DNA from: Mycobacterium sp. AT1
GTDB lineage: Bacteria > Actinomycetota > Actinomycetes > Mycobacteriales > Mycobacteriaceae
Assembly: GCF_002043095.1 (NCBI RefSeq)
Contig: NZ_MVOC01000072.1
Span: forward strand, 1-43,321
Length of the DNA stretch: 43,321 nucleotides
Reading direction: 5' to 3'
Below, piece after piece: positions 7,456 to 15,714 of the stretch (the stretch's first letter is position 1; each line of letters begins with the position of its first letter). Under the pieces are notes generated by a model that was not told the origin of the DNA, ran no database searches, and saw only the letters and a list, made by a program, of their open reading frames with translations. The translations under genes were made by a program, and so were the position numbers.

Positions 7456-8690
7456 TGGCGGACGTCGCCTTCAGAGACGACGACGCCGCCCAGGATCGTC
7501 ATGCGGAGGCGGCGAAGGTTGCCGATGTCGGCCGTCGGATCGGCGGCGAGCAGGACGAGGTCGGCCCGTGCGCCCGGTACGACCGTCCCGAGGTCGGGAC
7601 GCCCGCATTTCCGCGCCGCGGCGCTGGTGGCCGTCCGCAGTGTCTGAATCGGCGTCAGCCCGGCGGCGACCACGAGTTCGGCTTCCTCGACCGTGTTGGC
7701 TCCGAATAGCCCCCTGCCCGTGAAGGTGTCGCTGCCCAGCGCAATGCTCACGCCGGCGTCGGCCACCTTCTTGACGTTGCCACGGGCGTGCGGATGTATC
7801 GCGTCGTGAACCCAGAGGGTCGGTGTATAGGTGACGTCGCGCTCAACCATCGATTCGACCAGCGAGTCGTCGGTGAGCGGCTCGACGGTGACCCCGTGCT
7901 CGAGACCGTCGGCGCCGGCGTCGACCGCTTCGCGCGCCGCATCCTGCTGGGTGGTGTGCACGGTGACTCGAAGGCCGACCTCATGCGCCGCGTCGACGCC
8001 GGCCGCGAGCAATCCGCGGGGCAGGCGGATCAGGTCGACGGCATCGGGGAACGCAGGGTTCTGCCACACGTAGGGTCGTGTGTCGCGGCAGTCGCAGGCG
8101 CCTTCGGACAGGAGCTTGATGGCGTCGACACCCTTGTCCGCCAGTTCGTGCACGAGGTCCCGCATCTGATGGGCGTCGTCGACTTCTGCGGTGAAACGTT
8201 CTCTGGCCCAGGGGTTGTCGGCGAACACGGTGGCGGCGGGATGTCCGTCGCGCCCCGTCACCCCGCAGCCCGTTGCCAGGAGCCGCGGACCCCGTAGTTC
8301 GCCCGCCGCGATCCTCGCGCGGGTAGCCAAGATGGCCGAGGTCGGATCGCCCACCGACTTGATCGTGGTGACGCCGTGGTGCAGGAAGTGGTCGAGCAGA
8401 CCGGGGAGTTCGTCGTCCTCGAACGCCCGCATCGATTCTGCGTCCCGCACGGCACCCACGTCGTAGACGTGCACGTGCGTGTCGATCAGGCCCGGCATCA
8501 GCCAGCCTTGCGCGGCGTCGACCTCGGCCTGCCCGCGGAGTGGCTCGGTCGAGATGGCGGCGATCGTGTCGCCGTGGATGGCCACGTCGTGCAATCCCGT
8601 GCGGTCGCGGTGGCCGTCGAAGACGTGCGCGCGGTGGATCACCAGGTCGTACGTCTGAGCGGTGGTGTCCGTTTCGGGTTCGTCGGTCAT
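7452..8690 (-). CDS. Amidohydrolase family metal-dependent hydrolase
   Basis: A 412-residue imidazolonepropionase/prolidase-like amidohydrolase. The metal-binding DTHVHVYD motif follows the conserved GWLMPGLID. Later histidines are in RVTVHTTQQ and DGLEHGV, and the metal Asp is in IALGSDTFTG. The family hydrolyses C-N or related bonds in cyclic or linear amides with one or two metal ions; the substrate cannot be named. The ATG at 8690 has a near-ideal AGGAGGT site 7 nt upstream on the minus strand. It heads a two-gene leftward operon with the SDR and is divergent from an HxlR regulator. Confidence 0.88.
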   Translation of the reverse strand: MTDEPETDTTAQTYDLVIHRAHVFDGHRDRTGLHDVAIHGDTIAAISTEPLRGQAEVDAAQGWLMPGLIDTHVHVYDVGAVRDAESMRAFEDDELPGLLDHFLHHGVTTIKSVGDPTSAILATRARIAAGELRGPRLLATGCGVTGRDGHPAATVFADNPWARERFTAEVDDAHQMRDLVHELADKGVDAIKLLSEGACDCRDTRPYVWQNPAFPDAVDLIRLPRGLLAAGVDAAHEVGLRVTVHTTQQDAAREAVDAGADGLEHGVTVEPLTDDSLVESMVERDVTYTPTLWVHDAIHPHARGNVKKVADAGVSIALGSDTFTGRGLFGANTVEEAELVVAAGLTPIQTLRTATSAAARKCGRPDLGTVVPGARADLVLLAADPTADIGNLRRLRMTILGGVVVSEGDVRQ

Positions 8691-8727
8691 CCGCGTACCT
8701 CCTCGGTAAGTCGTCCCGTTGAGTAAT

Positions 8728-8749
8728 CTAGTTACAAATTATTACCTAG
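8728..8749. promoter_or_regulatory. Probable HxlR-type operator between divergent genes
   Basis: CTAGTTAC at 8728-8735 and TTACCTAG at 8742-8749 form an imperfect inverted repeat (6 of 8 matches), with half-sites CTAGnTA and TAnCTAG. It lies in an AT-rich island within the 94-nt gap between the amidohydrolase operon and the HxlR gene. A TAGATT -10-like box of the leftward promoter (complement of 8725-8730) overlaps the repeat. Binding by the adjacent HxlR protein is inference from position. Confidence 0.5.
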
Positions 8750-8772
8750 TAGGTCTTTTGTCGACCCGTTCG

Positions 8773-8778
8773 TAGACT
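8773..8778 (+). promoter_or_regulatory. Probable -10 box of the HxlR gene (TAGACT)
   Basis: TAGACT fits the mycobacterial TANNNT -10 pattern and ends 6 nt before the ATG at 8785. That spacing predicts a leaderless or nearly leaderless transcript, although GAGGGG just before the ATG could also be a ribosome site. Confidence 0.4.
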
Positions 8779-8784
8779 GAGGGG

Positions 8785-9147
8785 ATGACCGAGACGGGGC
8801 TACCTCCGCTGCGCGCCTGTTCGTATACCGAGGAGATCTTCGGTGTGCTCGGCAAGCGGTGGACGGGCCTGATCATCGACCTGCTGCTACAGCGGCAGGC
8901 CAGATTTGGCGAACTTCATGCGGCGCTGCCCGCCCTGTCGAAACGCGTTCTGAGCGAACGCCTCACCGAACTGCGGACAATTGGCCTGGTCGAGCGGGAG
9001 GTCGAACCGGGGCCACCGGTCAGCGTGACCTACCGACTCTCCGAACGGGGCAGTGCACTCGGTCCCGCGATGGATGCGTTGCGGGTGTGGGCAGGTGCCC
9101 CCGTCGACGACGACGGCCGACCGATCCCTCCGGGTGCACGGTCGTGA
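8785..9147 (+). CDS. HxlR-family winged-helix transcriptional regulator
   Basis: A 120-residue regulator. The N-terminal RACSYTEEIFGVLGKRWTGL carries the conserved early Cys and KRW of the family, which in some members senses electrophiles or redox state. The winged helix follows (RFGELHAALPALSKRVLSER and LVEREVEPGPPVSVTYRLSE). It is transcribed divergently from the amidohydrolase-SDR operon, the classic arrangement for a local regulator. The likely operator lies between them at 8728-8749. Whether it activates or represses cannot be read from sequence. Confidence 0.9.
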   Translation: MTETGLPPLRACSYTEEIFGVLGKRWTGLIIDLLLQRQARFGELHAALPALSKRVLSERLTELRTIGLVEREVEPGPPVSVTYRLSERGSALGPAMDALRVWAGAPVDDDGRPIPPGARS

Positions 9148-9162
9148 TGCCCGCGGAGCCGA

Positions 9163-10644
9163 TCAGCGGCTGAACTCGTAGTCGGTCAGCGGGAAGCGAC
9201 GGCTGCGCCAAATCGCTTCGGCGGTGGTGGTGGGCCGAAGCGGCACGTCGCCGTTCTTGTCGAAGTAGTAGCTGTTCGCCAGGGAGCAGCTGTCCTGCCA
9301 GAAGATCTGCCGGTGCCGCTTGCGCATCATCTCGGCGAAGAAGCGGTCGTTGGCTGCACCCGACACCTCGACGCGGGTGGCCGCCTCGCGTGACGCCTGC
9401 GCGAGGCACCGCACGATGTGGTGGGTCTGCGTCTCGATGAGGGCGAAGTACGACGAGCCGACGTAGCCGTAGGGGCCCATCACGGTGAAGAAGTTCGGAA
9501 AGTTGGGGATGCTCACGCCCTCGTAGGCCTGCAGGCGTCGCTCCGACCAGAACTGGGCCAGCGACCGACCGCCCGGCCCGGTGACCGGAAACGTGGGAAT
9601 GCTGTCGACGTCCATCACCTTGAAACCGGTGGCCAGGATCAGCACGTCGACCTCGCGCTCGGCGCCGTCGGCGGTGACGACTCCCGACGCGGTGACCTTC
9701 TCGATCGGTTCGGTGACCAGCTCGACGTTGTCGCGGTTGTACGTCGCCAGGTAGGTGTTGTGGAATCCGGGGCGCTTGCACCCGACGGCATAGCGCGGCG
9801 TGAGCTTGTCGCGCACCCGAGGATCGTGCACCTCCCGCTTCAGGAACGCCCTTCCCATCTTCTCGGCGCGATTGGCCAGCGGAAACACGGTGTAGTACTG
9901 CGCCGAGATGGTGAACGTCAGCTCGACGTAGGCCTGGCTCAGCACGCGCTGGAGCACCTTGCCACCCGGAATGCGCATCGCCCAGCGGGCGGCGGCGGGC
10001 AGCGGCACGTCCAGCTTCGGCATGCACCAGATCGGCGTGCGCTGAAAGACACTGAGCTGCTCGACGATTGGGGCGATCTCCGGAATCACCTGAACGGCCG
10101 AGGCGCCAGTGCCGATGATCGCCACGCGCTTGCCGGTGAGGACCTGGGAGTGATCCCATCGCGCGGTGTGCATCGTGATGCCGGCGAAACCGTCCACGCC
10201 GTCGATGTCGGGCAGCTTCGGCACGCTCAACACGCCGCTGGCGTTGACGAGGAAGCGGGCCGTCAGGGTGTCGCCGTCGTCCAACTCGACACGCCAGCAA
10301 TCAGTTTCGTCCTCGAACGACGCGGCTGCCACCTTTGTGTCGAACCGGATCTTGCGGCGCAATCCGTACTCGTCGACGCACCGCTGCGCGTAACGCTTGA
10401 GTTCGGCGCCCTTGGCGTAGGTGCGTGACCAGTCCGCGCTCTGCGCGAAGGAGAACTGATAGGAGAACGACGGAATGTCCACGGCGATGCCGGGATAGGT
10501 GTTCCAGTACCAGGTTCCGCCTGGCTCCTCACCCGCCTCGACGATGAGGTAGTCGCCGAGGCCGGCCTTGTCGAGCTGGATCGCCGCACCGATGCCGGAG
10601 AACCCGGCACCGACGATGATCGTGTGAAAGTCGGGTGCGCTCAC
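9163..10644 (-). CDS. Flavin-containing Baeyer-Villiger-type monooxygenase
   Basis: A 493-residue FAD/NADPH monooxygenase. The N-terminal FAD loop is GAGFSGIG, followed by EAGEEPGGTWYWNTYPGIAV. The Baeyer-Villiger fingerprint FxGxxxHTxxWD is present as FAGITMHTARWDH, and the NADPH loop as GTGASAVQ. The family inserts oxygen next to ketones or oxidises heteroatoms; the substrate here is unknown. GTG 10644 was chosen because it overlaps the preceding stop (GTGA) and removes an Arg-rich, non-homologous extension of 45 residues. It may correspond to Rv1393c of M. tuberculosis, which sits after metK there. It is last in a leftward four-gene run. Confidence 0.88.
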   Translation of the reverse strand: MSAPDFHTIIVGAGFSGIGAAIQLDKAGLGDYLIVEAGEEPGGTWYWNTYPGIAVDIPSFSYQFSFAQSADWSRTYAKGAELKRYAQRCVDEYGLRRKIRFDTKVAAASFEDETDCWRVELDDGDTLTARFLVNASGVLSVPKLPDIDGVDGFAGITMHTARWDHSQVLTGKRVAIIGTGASAVQVIPEIAPIVEQLSVFQRTPIWCMPKLDVPLPAAARWAMRIPGGKVLQRVLSQAYVELTFTISAQYYTVFPLANRAEKMGRAFLKREVHDPRVRDKLTPRYAVGCKRPGFHNTYLATYNRDNVELVTEPIEKVTASGVVTADGAEREVDVLILATGFKVMDVDSIPTFPVTGPGGRSLAQFWSERRLQAYEGVSIPNFPNFFTVMGPYGYVGSSYFALIETQTHHIVRCLAQASREAATRVEVSGAANDRFFAEMMRKRHRQIFWQDSCSLANSYYFDKNGDVPLRPTTTAEAIWRSRRFPLTDYEFSR

Positions 10645-11024
10645 GGGGTGCCTCCGTCGGCTTGGACTGGCGGCCAACGTCCCTCGGCCTTGGCGGCGTC
10701 GACGTGCCGAAGACCCTGCGGTCTCATCCGACCCGATTCGATCAGCCGGGCCACCCGTTCGACGTTGGACTTCGACCACGCGCTCTTGGGTTTGCGCGGG
10801 CTGAACCGCTGAATCCGCGACACGTCGTCATACCCGCGGGCAAGACTGTCGATCCACCCGAAGCACAGGGCGATCTCGACGGCCTCGCCGTAGCCGAGGG
10901 GTACGTCACCGGCTGCCTTGTTGAACAGGCGAACCCACACGTCGGAGGCGGTGTCGTGGTTCGCGTCGAGCCACTGCTCCCAGTGTTCGGGGGCCCGGAC
11001 GTCCAGCACCTCGCGGTCAGTCAT
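10641..11024 (-). CDS. YdeI/OmpD-associated family protein
   Basis: A 127-residue cytoplasmic protein with the family hallmarks AVEIALCFGWIDSLA and IQRFSPRKPKSAWSKSN, followed by RVARLIESGRMRPQGL. The family (YdeI-like) is linked to stress and cationic-peptide resistance in some bacteria, but no enzymatic activity is established. The ATG at 11024 is preferred to an upstream in-frame start at 11075 that would lie inside the lipH homologue. Its stop overlaps the GTG of the monooxygenase by 4 bases, and it begins 7 nt after the esterase stop, so translation is probably coupled. Confidence 0.8.
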   Translation of the reverse strand: MTDREVLDVRAPEHWEQWLDANHDTASDVWVRLFNKAAGDVPLGYGEAVEIALCFGWIDSLARGYDDVSRIQRFSPRKPKSAWSKSNVERVARLIESGRMRPQGLRHVDAAKAEGRWPPVQADGGTP

Positions 11025-11031
11025 CGGACCG

Positions 11032-12003
11032 TCACCCGCCGGGGTGCAGCGCCGCCCTGAGCGCGGCCAGCCCACGATTGGTGGCCTCGGTGGCAGCGGG
11101 CGACGCCATGGCCAGGCTGACGTAGCCGTGCACCATCGTCGGCTCGTTGCTCAACTGCACGGGAACGCCTGCGGCGGCCAGCAATTCAGCGTACTTACCG
11201 CCGTCGTCGCGCAGCGGGTCGTGCTCCGCGGTGCCGACGAAGGCGGGCGCCAAGCCGGCCAGCGTTTCCGCGTTGGCCGGGGCGACGTCGGTCGGGAGGG
11301 TGGTGGAATCGGCCATGTCCAGACCGGGCAGGTACCAGGTCAGGAAGGCCGTCATCACGTCCGCGTTCAGGATCGGGGCGTCGGCGTTCTCGGTGAACGA
11401 CGGCGCCGAGAGATTCCCAACGGCCACCGGATACCAGAGCAACTGGAACACCAGCGGGGGGCCGCCGGCGTCCCTGGCCCGCAACGCCATCACCGCCGCC
11501 AGGTTGCCACCGGCGGAGTCGCCCGCGACGGCGATCCGGGTCGGATCCCCGCCCAGTTCCACCGCGTGCTCGGCGACCCACTGCAGCGCAGCCCAGGCGT
11601 CGTCGACGCCGGCGGGGAAGGGATGCTCCGGAGCCAGGCGGTAGTCGACCGACACCACGATCGCCTCGGTGCCGATCGCATGCGCCCGTGCCACGTGGTC
11701 GTGGGTGTCGAGGTCGCCGATCGCCCAGCCACCCCCGTGGTAGAACACCACCACGGGGAGGTCGGTGTGGGCCTCGACGGGCGGCCAGTAGATGCGGACG
11801 GGAACGTCGACGAGCTCGCCGTAGCCGACCGTCCGCTCCTCGATTCGCATGTCCGGCAACATCTCCGCGGGCGGCGTGACCGCGCGGAATCGCTCGCGGG
11901 CCACCTCGACACCGTCGTCGACGGTGAACTCGAGCGGTACCGCGTCGAGGAGCATCTTGAGAATCGGGTCGATGCCGGGCCGTTCGGACGTGGTCTCCGT
12001 CAT
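11032..12003 (-). CDS. lipH: HSL-family carboxylesterase (LipH/NlhH-type)
   Basis: A 323-residue alpha/beta-hydrolase of the hormone-sensitive-lipase family. The oxyanion motif HGGGWAIGDLDTHDH, nucleophile GDSAGGN, acid in EHDPLRDDGG and histidine in TMVHGYV are all present. It closely follows the M. tuberculosis LipH (Rv1399c) sequence as I remember it, including the start MTETTSERPGIDP. Such enzymes hydrolyse short-chain esters in the cytoplasm. ATG 12003 is 5 nt after the stop of the paralogous esterase, so both are co-transcribed leftward. A longer start at 12555 was rejected because it reads out of frame through that paralogue. Confidence 0.9.
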   Translation of the reverse strand: MTETTSERPGIDPILKMLLDAVPLEFTVDDGVEVARERFRAVTPPAEMLPDMRIEERTVGYGELVDVPVRIYWPPVEAHTDLPVVVFYHGGGWAIGDLDTHDHVARAHAIGTEAIVVSVDYRLAPEHPFPAGVDDAWAALQWVAEHAVELGGDPTRIAVAGDSAGGNLAAVMALRARDAGGPPLVFQLLWYPVAVGNLSAPSFTENADAPILNADVMTAFLTWYLPGLDMADSTTLPTDVAPANAETLAGLAPAFVGTAEHDPLRDDGGKYAELLAAAGVPVQLSNEPTMVHGYVSLAMASPAATEATNRGLAALRAALHPGG

Positions 12004-12008
12004 GTGCC

Positions 12009-12953
12009 TCAGGCTAGCGCGCGACGAAGCGCTGACAACCCACGTTCGACGGCGTCGGTGGCGGCGGGCACCACCCCGGCATAGCCCAGATAGCCGTGCA
12101 CCAGCGTCTCGGCGTTGTGTACCTCGACGGGGACACCGGCGGCGCTCAGCAGCTCGCCGTACCTGATGCCGTCGTCGCGCAGCGGATCGTGGCCCGCCAC
12201 CGCTATGTATGCGGGTGCCAGGTTGGCGAAGTCCGTCGCCCTGCCGGGCACCAACGTCGCGGGTGGGTTCCTCAGGTCCTGGCCCTTCGCGTACCAGCGG
12301 GACAACTCGGCGACCGCGTCCACCGCGAGGATGGGTGCGTCGGCGTTCTCGGTGAACGACGGCAGGGTGGTGTCCCAGGTCGTCGCCGGGTACCACAGCA
12401 GCTGGAAGGCGATCGGCGGTCCGTCCGAGTCGCGGGCCACCTGGGCCACCACCGCCGCGAGGTTGCCGCCTGCCGAGTCGCCCGCGACCGCCAACCGCGT
12501 CGGGTCCGCCCCGAGATCGGCGGCGTTCGCGGCGACCCATTGGGTCGCGGCCCATACGTCGTCGACCGCTGCGGGGTACGGATGCTCCGGTGCCAGGCGG
12601 TACTCCACCGACACCACCAGCGCGCCCGAACCCACCGCGTGTCGGCGGGCGTCGTTGTCGTAGCTGTCCAGGTCGCCGACAACCCAGCCGCCGCCGTGGA
12701 AGAACATCACCACCGGCACGGGACCGGCGTCGGCCTCGGGCGGCCAGTACAGCCGGATCGGGATCGGCCCGCCGGGACCGTCGACCGTGCGGTCCTCGAC
12801 GCGCAGCTCCTGGTGCACCGGTTGCCGCGGCAGGTCGCGGAACCGCGCGCGGGCCGCCTCGGGTCCACCCTCGGTCGTCAACTGGAAGGGAACCGCTTCC
12901 AGTACCTTCTGCAGGATGGCGTCCAGAGGCGGTTTGTCGGCTGATTCGGGCAT
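12009..12953 (-). CDS. lipI: HSL-family carboxylesterase (LipI-type)
   Basis: A 314-residue paralogue of the neighbouring LipH. It has HGGGWVVGDLDSYDN, GDSAGGN, GHDPLRDDG and TLVHGYLG as oxyanion, nucleophile, acid and histidine motifs. The position and sequence fit M. tuberculosis lipI (Rv1400c). The two proteins share most of the core but differ in the cap region and in the loop before the acid residue, so their substrate ranges probably differ. It is the first gene of the leftward run and is divergent from the YhhN membrane gene, whose start overlaps it. Confidence 0.88.
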   Translation of the reverse strand: MPESADKPPLDAILQKVLEAVPFQLTTEGGPEAARARFRDLPRQPVHQELRVEDRTVDGPGGPIPIRLYWPPEADAGPVPVVMFFHGGGWVVGDLDSYDNDARRHAVGSGALVVSVEYRLAPEHPYPAAVDDVWAATQWVAANAADLGADPTRLAVAGDSAGGNLAAVVAQVARDSDGPPIAFQLLWYPATTWDTTLPSFTENADAPILAVDAVAELSRWYAKGQDLRNPPATLVPGRATDFANLAPAYIAVAGHDPLRDDGIRYGELLSAAGVPVEVHNAETLVHGYLGYAGVVPAATDAVERGLSALRRALA

Positions 12954-13683
12954 CGGCTCACCGTACGCATCGCGCCCAACGCGAACGCTGTGGGGCGCAG
13001 CGGCGGTCGTCGGCGCCGGGTATGGCGTCTTCCTCGTCGTTGTGGCGCTTCACTCGCCTGTGGGCGCTGAGCTGACGGGCCAGTTCGGCGCCCAACCCGC
13101 CGCGAAGGCGCTGGCTGCGGTGCTGCTCGCGGCGGCCGCCCTTAGCCATCCCGTCCGACGTGAACGCCGTTGGTTGGTGCCTGCGCTGGTGTTCTCGGCC
13201 GCGGGGGACTTCTTCCTCGCGATGCCGTGGTGGGAGCCGTCGTTCGTACTGGGACTCGGCGCGTTTCTCGTCGCGCACCTCTGCTTCCTGGCGGCCCTGG
13301 TGCCGCTGGCCGCCAGGGTTCCGGCCAGGGTTGCGACCGCCGTCGTCGTCTGCGTGGCGTGTGTGACGCTGCTGGTCTGGTTCTGGCCCCGGCTGATCGT
13401 CGAGGGCATGGCGATCCCGGTGGTCCTCTACATGGTGGTGCTCGCCGCGATGGTGTGCGCTGCTCTGCTGGCCGACCTGCCGACGCCGTGGACCGCGCTG
13501 GGCGCGGTGTGCTTCGCGGTGTCCGACGGGATGATCGGGATCGGGCGCTTCGTCCTGGGTTCCGAGGCGTTGGCGGTGCCGATCTGGTGGGCGTATGCGG
13601 CGTCGCTGCTGTTGATAACCGCCGGGTTGTTCTTCGGCCGCGGTCGGTCCGAGTCGGGACCGTCTGTTACACAACCCGAGTGA
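12916..13683 (+). CDS. YhhN-family integral membrane protein
   Basis: Roughly 210 hydrophobic residues form about seven or eight membrane segments (AAAVVGAGYGVFLVVVALHS, then ALVFSAAGDFFLAM, FLVAHLCFLAALVPLA and others). Conserved polar spots FSAAGDFFLA and CFAVSDGMIGIGRF are YhhN features. The family includes lysoplasmalogenases, so an ether-lipid hydrolase activity is possible but unproven. In M. tuberculosis Rv1401 is in the same place. The start is uncertain: ATG 12916 (255 aa) or TTG 12934 (249 aa); both overlap the divergent lipI start. The stop overlaps the priA GTG by 4 bases. Confidence 0.78.
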   Translation: MASRGGLSADSGIGSPYASRPTRTLWGAAAVVGAGYGVFLVVVALHSPVGAELTGQFGAQPAAKALAAVLLAAAALSHPVRRERRWLVPALVFSAAGDFFLAMPWWEPSFVLGLGAFLVAHLCFLAALVPLAARVPARVATAVVVCVACVTLLVWFWPRLIVEGMAIPVVLYMVVLAAMVCAALLADLPTPWTALGAVCFAVSDGMIGIGRFVLGSEALAVPIWWAYAASLLLITAGLFFGRGRSESGPSVTQPE

Positions 13684-15677
13684 CCGACATCAGGCAGGCG
13701 GCCGAGCACGAGCCCATCGCCAGGGTGCTCCCGATGCTGTCGGTGCCACATCTGGACCGGGACTTCGACTACCTCGTCAGCGCCGAGCAATCCGACGACG
13801 CGCAGCCGGGGGTGCGGGTCAAGGTGCGCTTCCACGGCAGGCTGGTGGACGCGTTCATCCTCGAACGGCGATCCGAGACCGACCACGACGGCAAGCTGGG
13901 CTGGCTGGATCGGGTGGTGTCCAGCGAGCGGGTCCTGACACCCGAGGTTCGGCGCCTGGTCGACGCGGTCGCCGCCCGCTACGCCGGAACCAGGCCCGAC
14001 GTCCTGCGTCTTGCGGTGCCACCGCGGCACGCAACCGTGGAGAAGCAGCCCGTCCCCGACGCTCCCCAGGCGACCCCGTCGACCGTCGACCCGTCGGCGT
14101 GGGGCGACTACCACGGAGGCACGCAGTTCCTCGACGCGCTCGCCGAGGGTCGGGCCGCCCGCGCGGTGTGGCAGGCGTTGCCTGGCGAGCCGTGGACCGA
14201 CCGGCTCGCCGAGGCCGCGGCGGTGGTCGTGCAGTCCGGCCGTTCGGTGCTGGCCGTCGTCCCCGACCAGCGCGACGTCGACGCGCTGTACGCGGCCGCG
14301 GTCCGGCACGTCGGTGAGGGCGCGACGGTCGCCCTGTCGGCGGGGCTCGGGCCGTCGCAGCGGTATCGCCGATGGTTGTCGGTGCTGCGGGGGCACGCCA
14401 GGTTCGTCATCGGCACCCGCAGCGCGGTGTTCGCGCCCGTCGCCGACCTCGGGCTGGTGATGGTCTGGGACGACGGCGACGACACATTGGCCGAGCCGCG
14501 GTCGCCGTACCCGCACGCGCGCGAGGTCGCAATGCTGCGCGCCCACCAGCTGCGCTGCGCCGCGTTGATCGCCGGCTACGCAAGGACGGCCGAGGCGCAG
14601 GCGCTGGTCGCCAGCCGCTGGGCCCACGATCTGGTGGCCACCCGACCGACGGTGCGGACGCGGACCCCGCGGGTGATCGCGCTCGACGACAGCGGTTTCA
14701 CCCAGGAACGTGACGCCGCCGCGCACACCGCACGGTTGCCGACGATGGCGCTCGACGCGGCCCGGGCGGCGCTTCGGTCGGGACATCCCGTCCTGGTGCA
14801 GGTGCCCCGGCGTGGCTACGTCCCGGCGCTGGCCTGCGGGAAGTGTCGAACCATCGCCAGGTGTAGGCACTGCACCGGGCCCATGTCGTTGCCGGACCGC
14901 GCGGCGGGGGCCGTCTGCCGGTGGTGCGGTCGCATCGAACCGGCCCTGCGCTGCGTGCGCTGCGGTTCCGACGCCGTGCGGGCCGTCGTCGTCGGAGCCC
15001 GACGGACGGCGGAGGAACTGGGCCGCGCCTTTCCCGGTACCACGGTGGTCACCTCGGGCGGCGACGCGATGGTCGCCGAAGTACCGGCCACACCGTCGCT
15101 GGTCGTGGCCACCCCAGGGGCCGAGCCCGCCGCGATCGGCGGCTACGGCGCGGCGTTGCTCCTCGACGGCTGGGCGCTGCTCGGGCGTCAGGACCTGCGC
15201 GCATCCGAGGACGCGTTGCGCCGGTGGATGGCGGCCGCGGCCCTGGTGCGGCGGCGCGGCGACGGCGGAGTGGTTGCCGTGGTCGCCGAGTCCGCGATCC
15301 CGACCGTGCAGGCGCTGATCCGCTGGGATCCCGTCGGCCACGCCGAATCTGAGCTCGCCGCCAGGGCCGAGGTCGGCTTGCCGCCCGCATCGCACATGGC
15401 CGCGGTCGACGGTCCGCCGGCGGCCGTGGCGGCGCTGCTCGAGGCGGCCCGCCTGCCCGAGAGCTCCGAGGTCCTCGGTCCCGTTGACCTTCCGCCGGGG
15501 GCCCGCGCGCTGCCGGGGACCGACCGCGACGCCGAGGTGGCCCGCATGCTGGTCCGGGTTCCCCGCGACACCGGCCTCGAACTGGCCTCGGCGCTTCGCC
15601 GCGCCACCGGCGTCTTCAGCGCCCGCCACGACCAACCGCCCGTTCGTGTGCAGATCGACCCGTTGCACATAGGGTGA
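13680..15677 (+). CDS. priA: PriA-like replication restart protein with degenerate helicase motifs
   Basis: A 665-residue protein aligning with PriA over its DNA-binding N-terminus (ARVLPMLSVPHLDRDFDYLV), helicase-like core and zinc region. All eight zinc cysteines are present near residues 386, 389, 395, 398, 413, 416, 425 and 428. The Walker A site is lost: the expected GxTGSGKT is ALPGEPWTDRL near 166-176. The DEEH box is replaced by VWDDGDD near 262-268. ATP-driven unwinding is therefore unlikely, as is known for actinobacterial PriA; a structural role at restarted forks is the usual inference. GTG 13680 overlaps the upstream stop, so the two genes are coupled. Confidence 0.92.
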   Translation: MTDIRQAAEHEPIARVLPMLSVPHLDRDFDYLVSAEQSDDAQPGVRVKVRFHGRLVDAFILERRSETDHDGKLGWLDRVVSSERVLTPEVRRLVDAVAARYAGTRPDVLRLAVPPRHATVEKQPVPDAPQATPSTVDPSAWGDYHGGTQFLDALAEGRAARAVWQALPGEPWTDRLAEAAAVVVQSGRSVLAVVPDQRDVDALYAAAVRHVGEGATVALSAGLGPSQRYRRWLSVLRGHARFVIGTRSAVFAPVADLGLVMVWDDGDDTLAEPRSPYPHAREVAMLRAHQLRCAALIAGYARTAEAQALVASRWAHDLVATRPTVRTRTPRVIALDDSGFTQERDAAAHTARLPTMALDAARAALRSGHPVLVQVPRRGYVPALACGKCRTIARCRHCTGPMSLPDRAAGAVCRWCGRIEPALRCVRCGSDAVRAVVVGARRTAEELGRAFPGTTVVTSGGDAMVAEVPATPSLVVATPGAEPAAIGGYGAALLLDGWALLGRQDLRASEDALRRWMAAAALVRRRGDGGVVAVVAESAIPTVQALIRWDPVGHAESELAARAEVGLPPASHMAAVDGPPAAVAALLEAARLPESSEVLGPVDLPPGARALPGTDRDAEVARMLVRVPRDTGLELASALRRATGVFSARHDQPPVRVQIDPLHIG

Positions 15678-15714
15678 GTCCGACCCAACGGGCGGGCTAG
15701 CAGGGGGAGGTGCA

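Noticed and set aside
12003..12555. Extended start of the lipH homologue reaching 12555
   Set aside because: The extra 184 residues are Arg/Gly-rich, non-homologous and read out of frame through lipI.
13428..15668. Very long open frame on the minus strand (746 codons) opposite priA
   Set aside because: It mirrors priA, has no recognisable domain, and its composition is that of an antisense shadow in GC-rich DNA.
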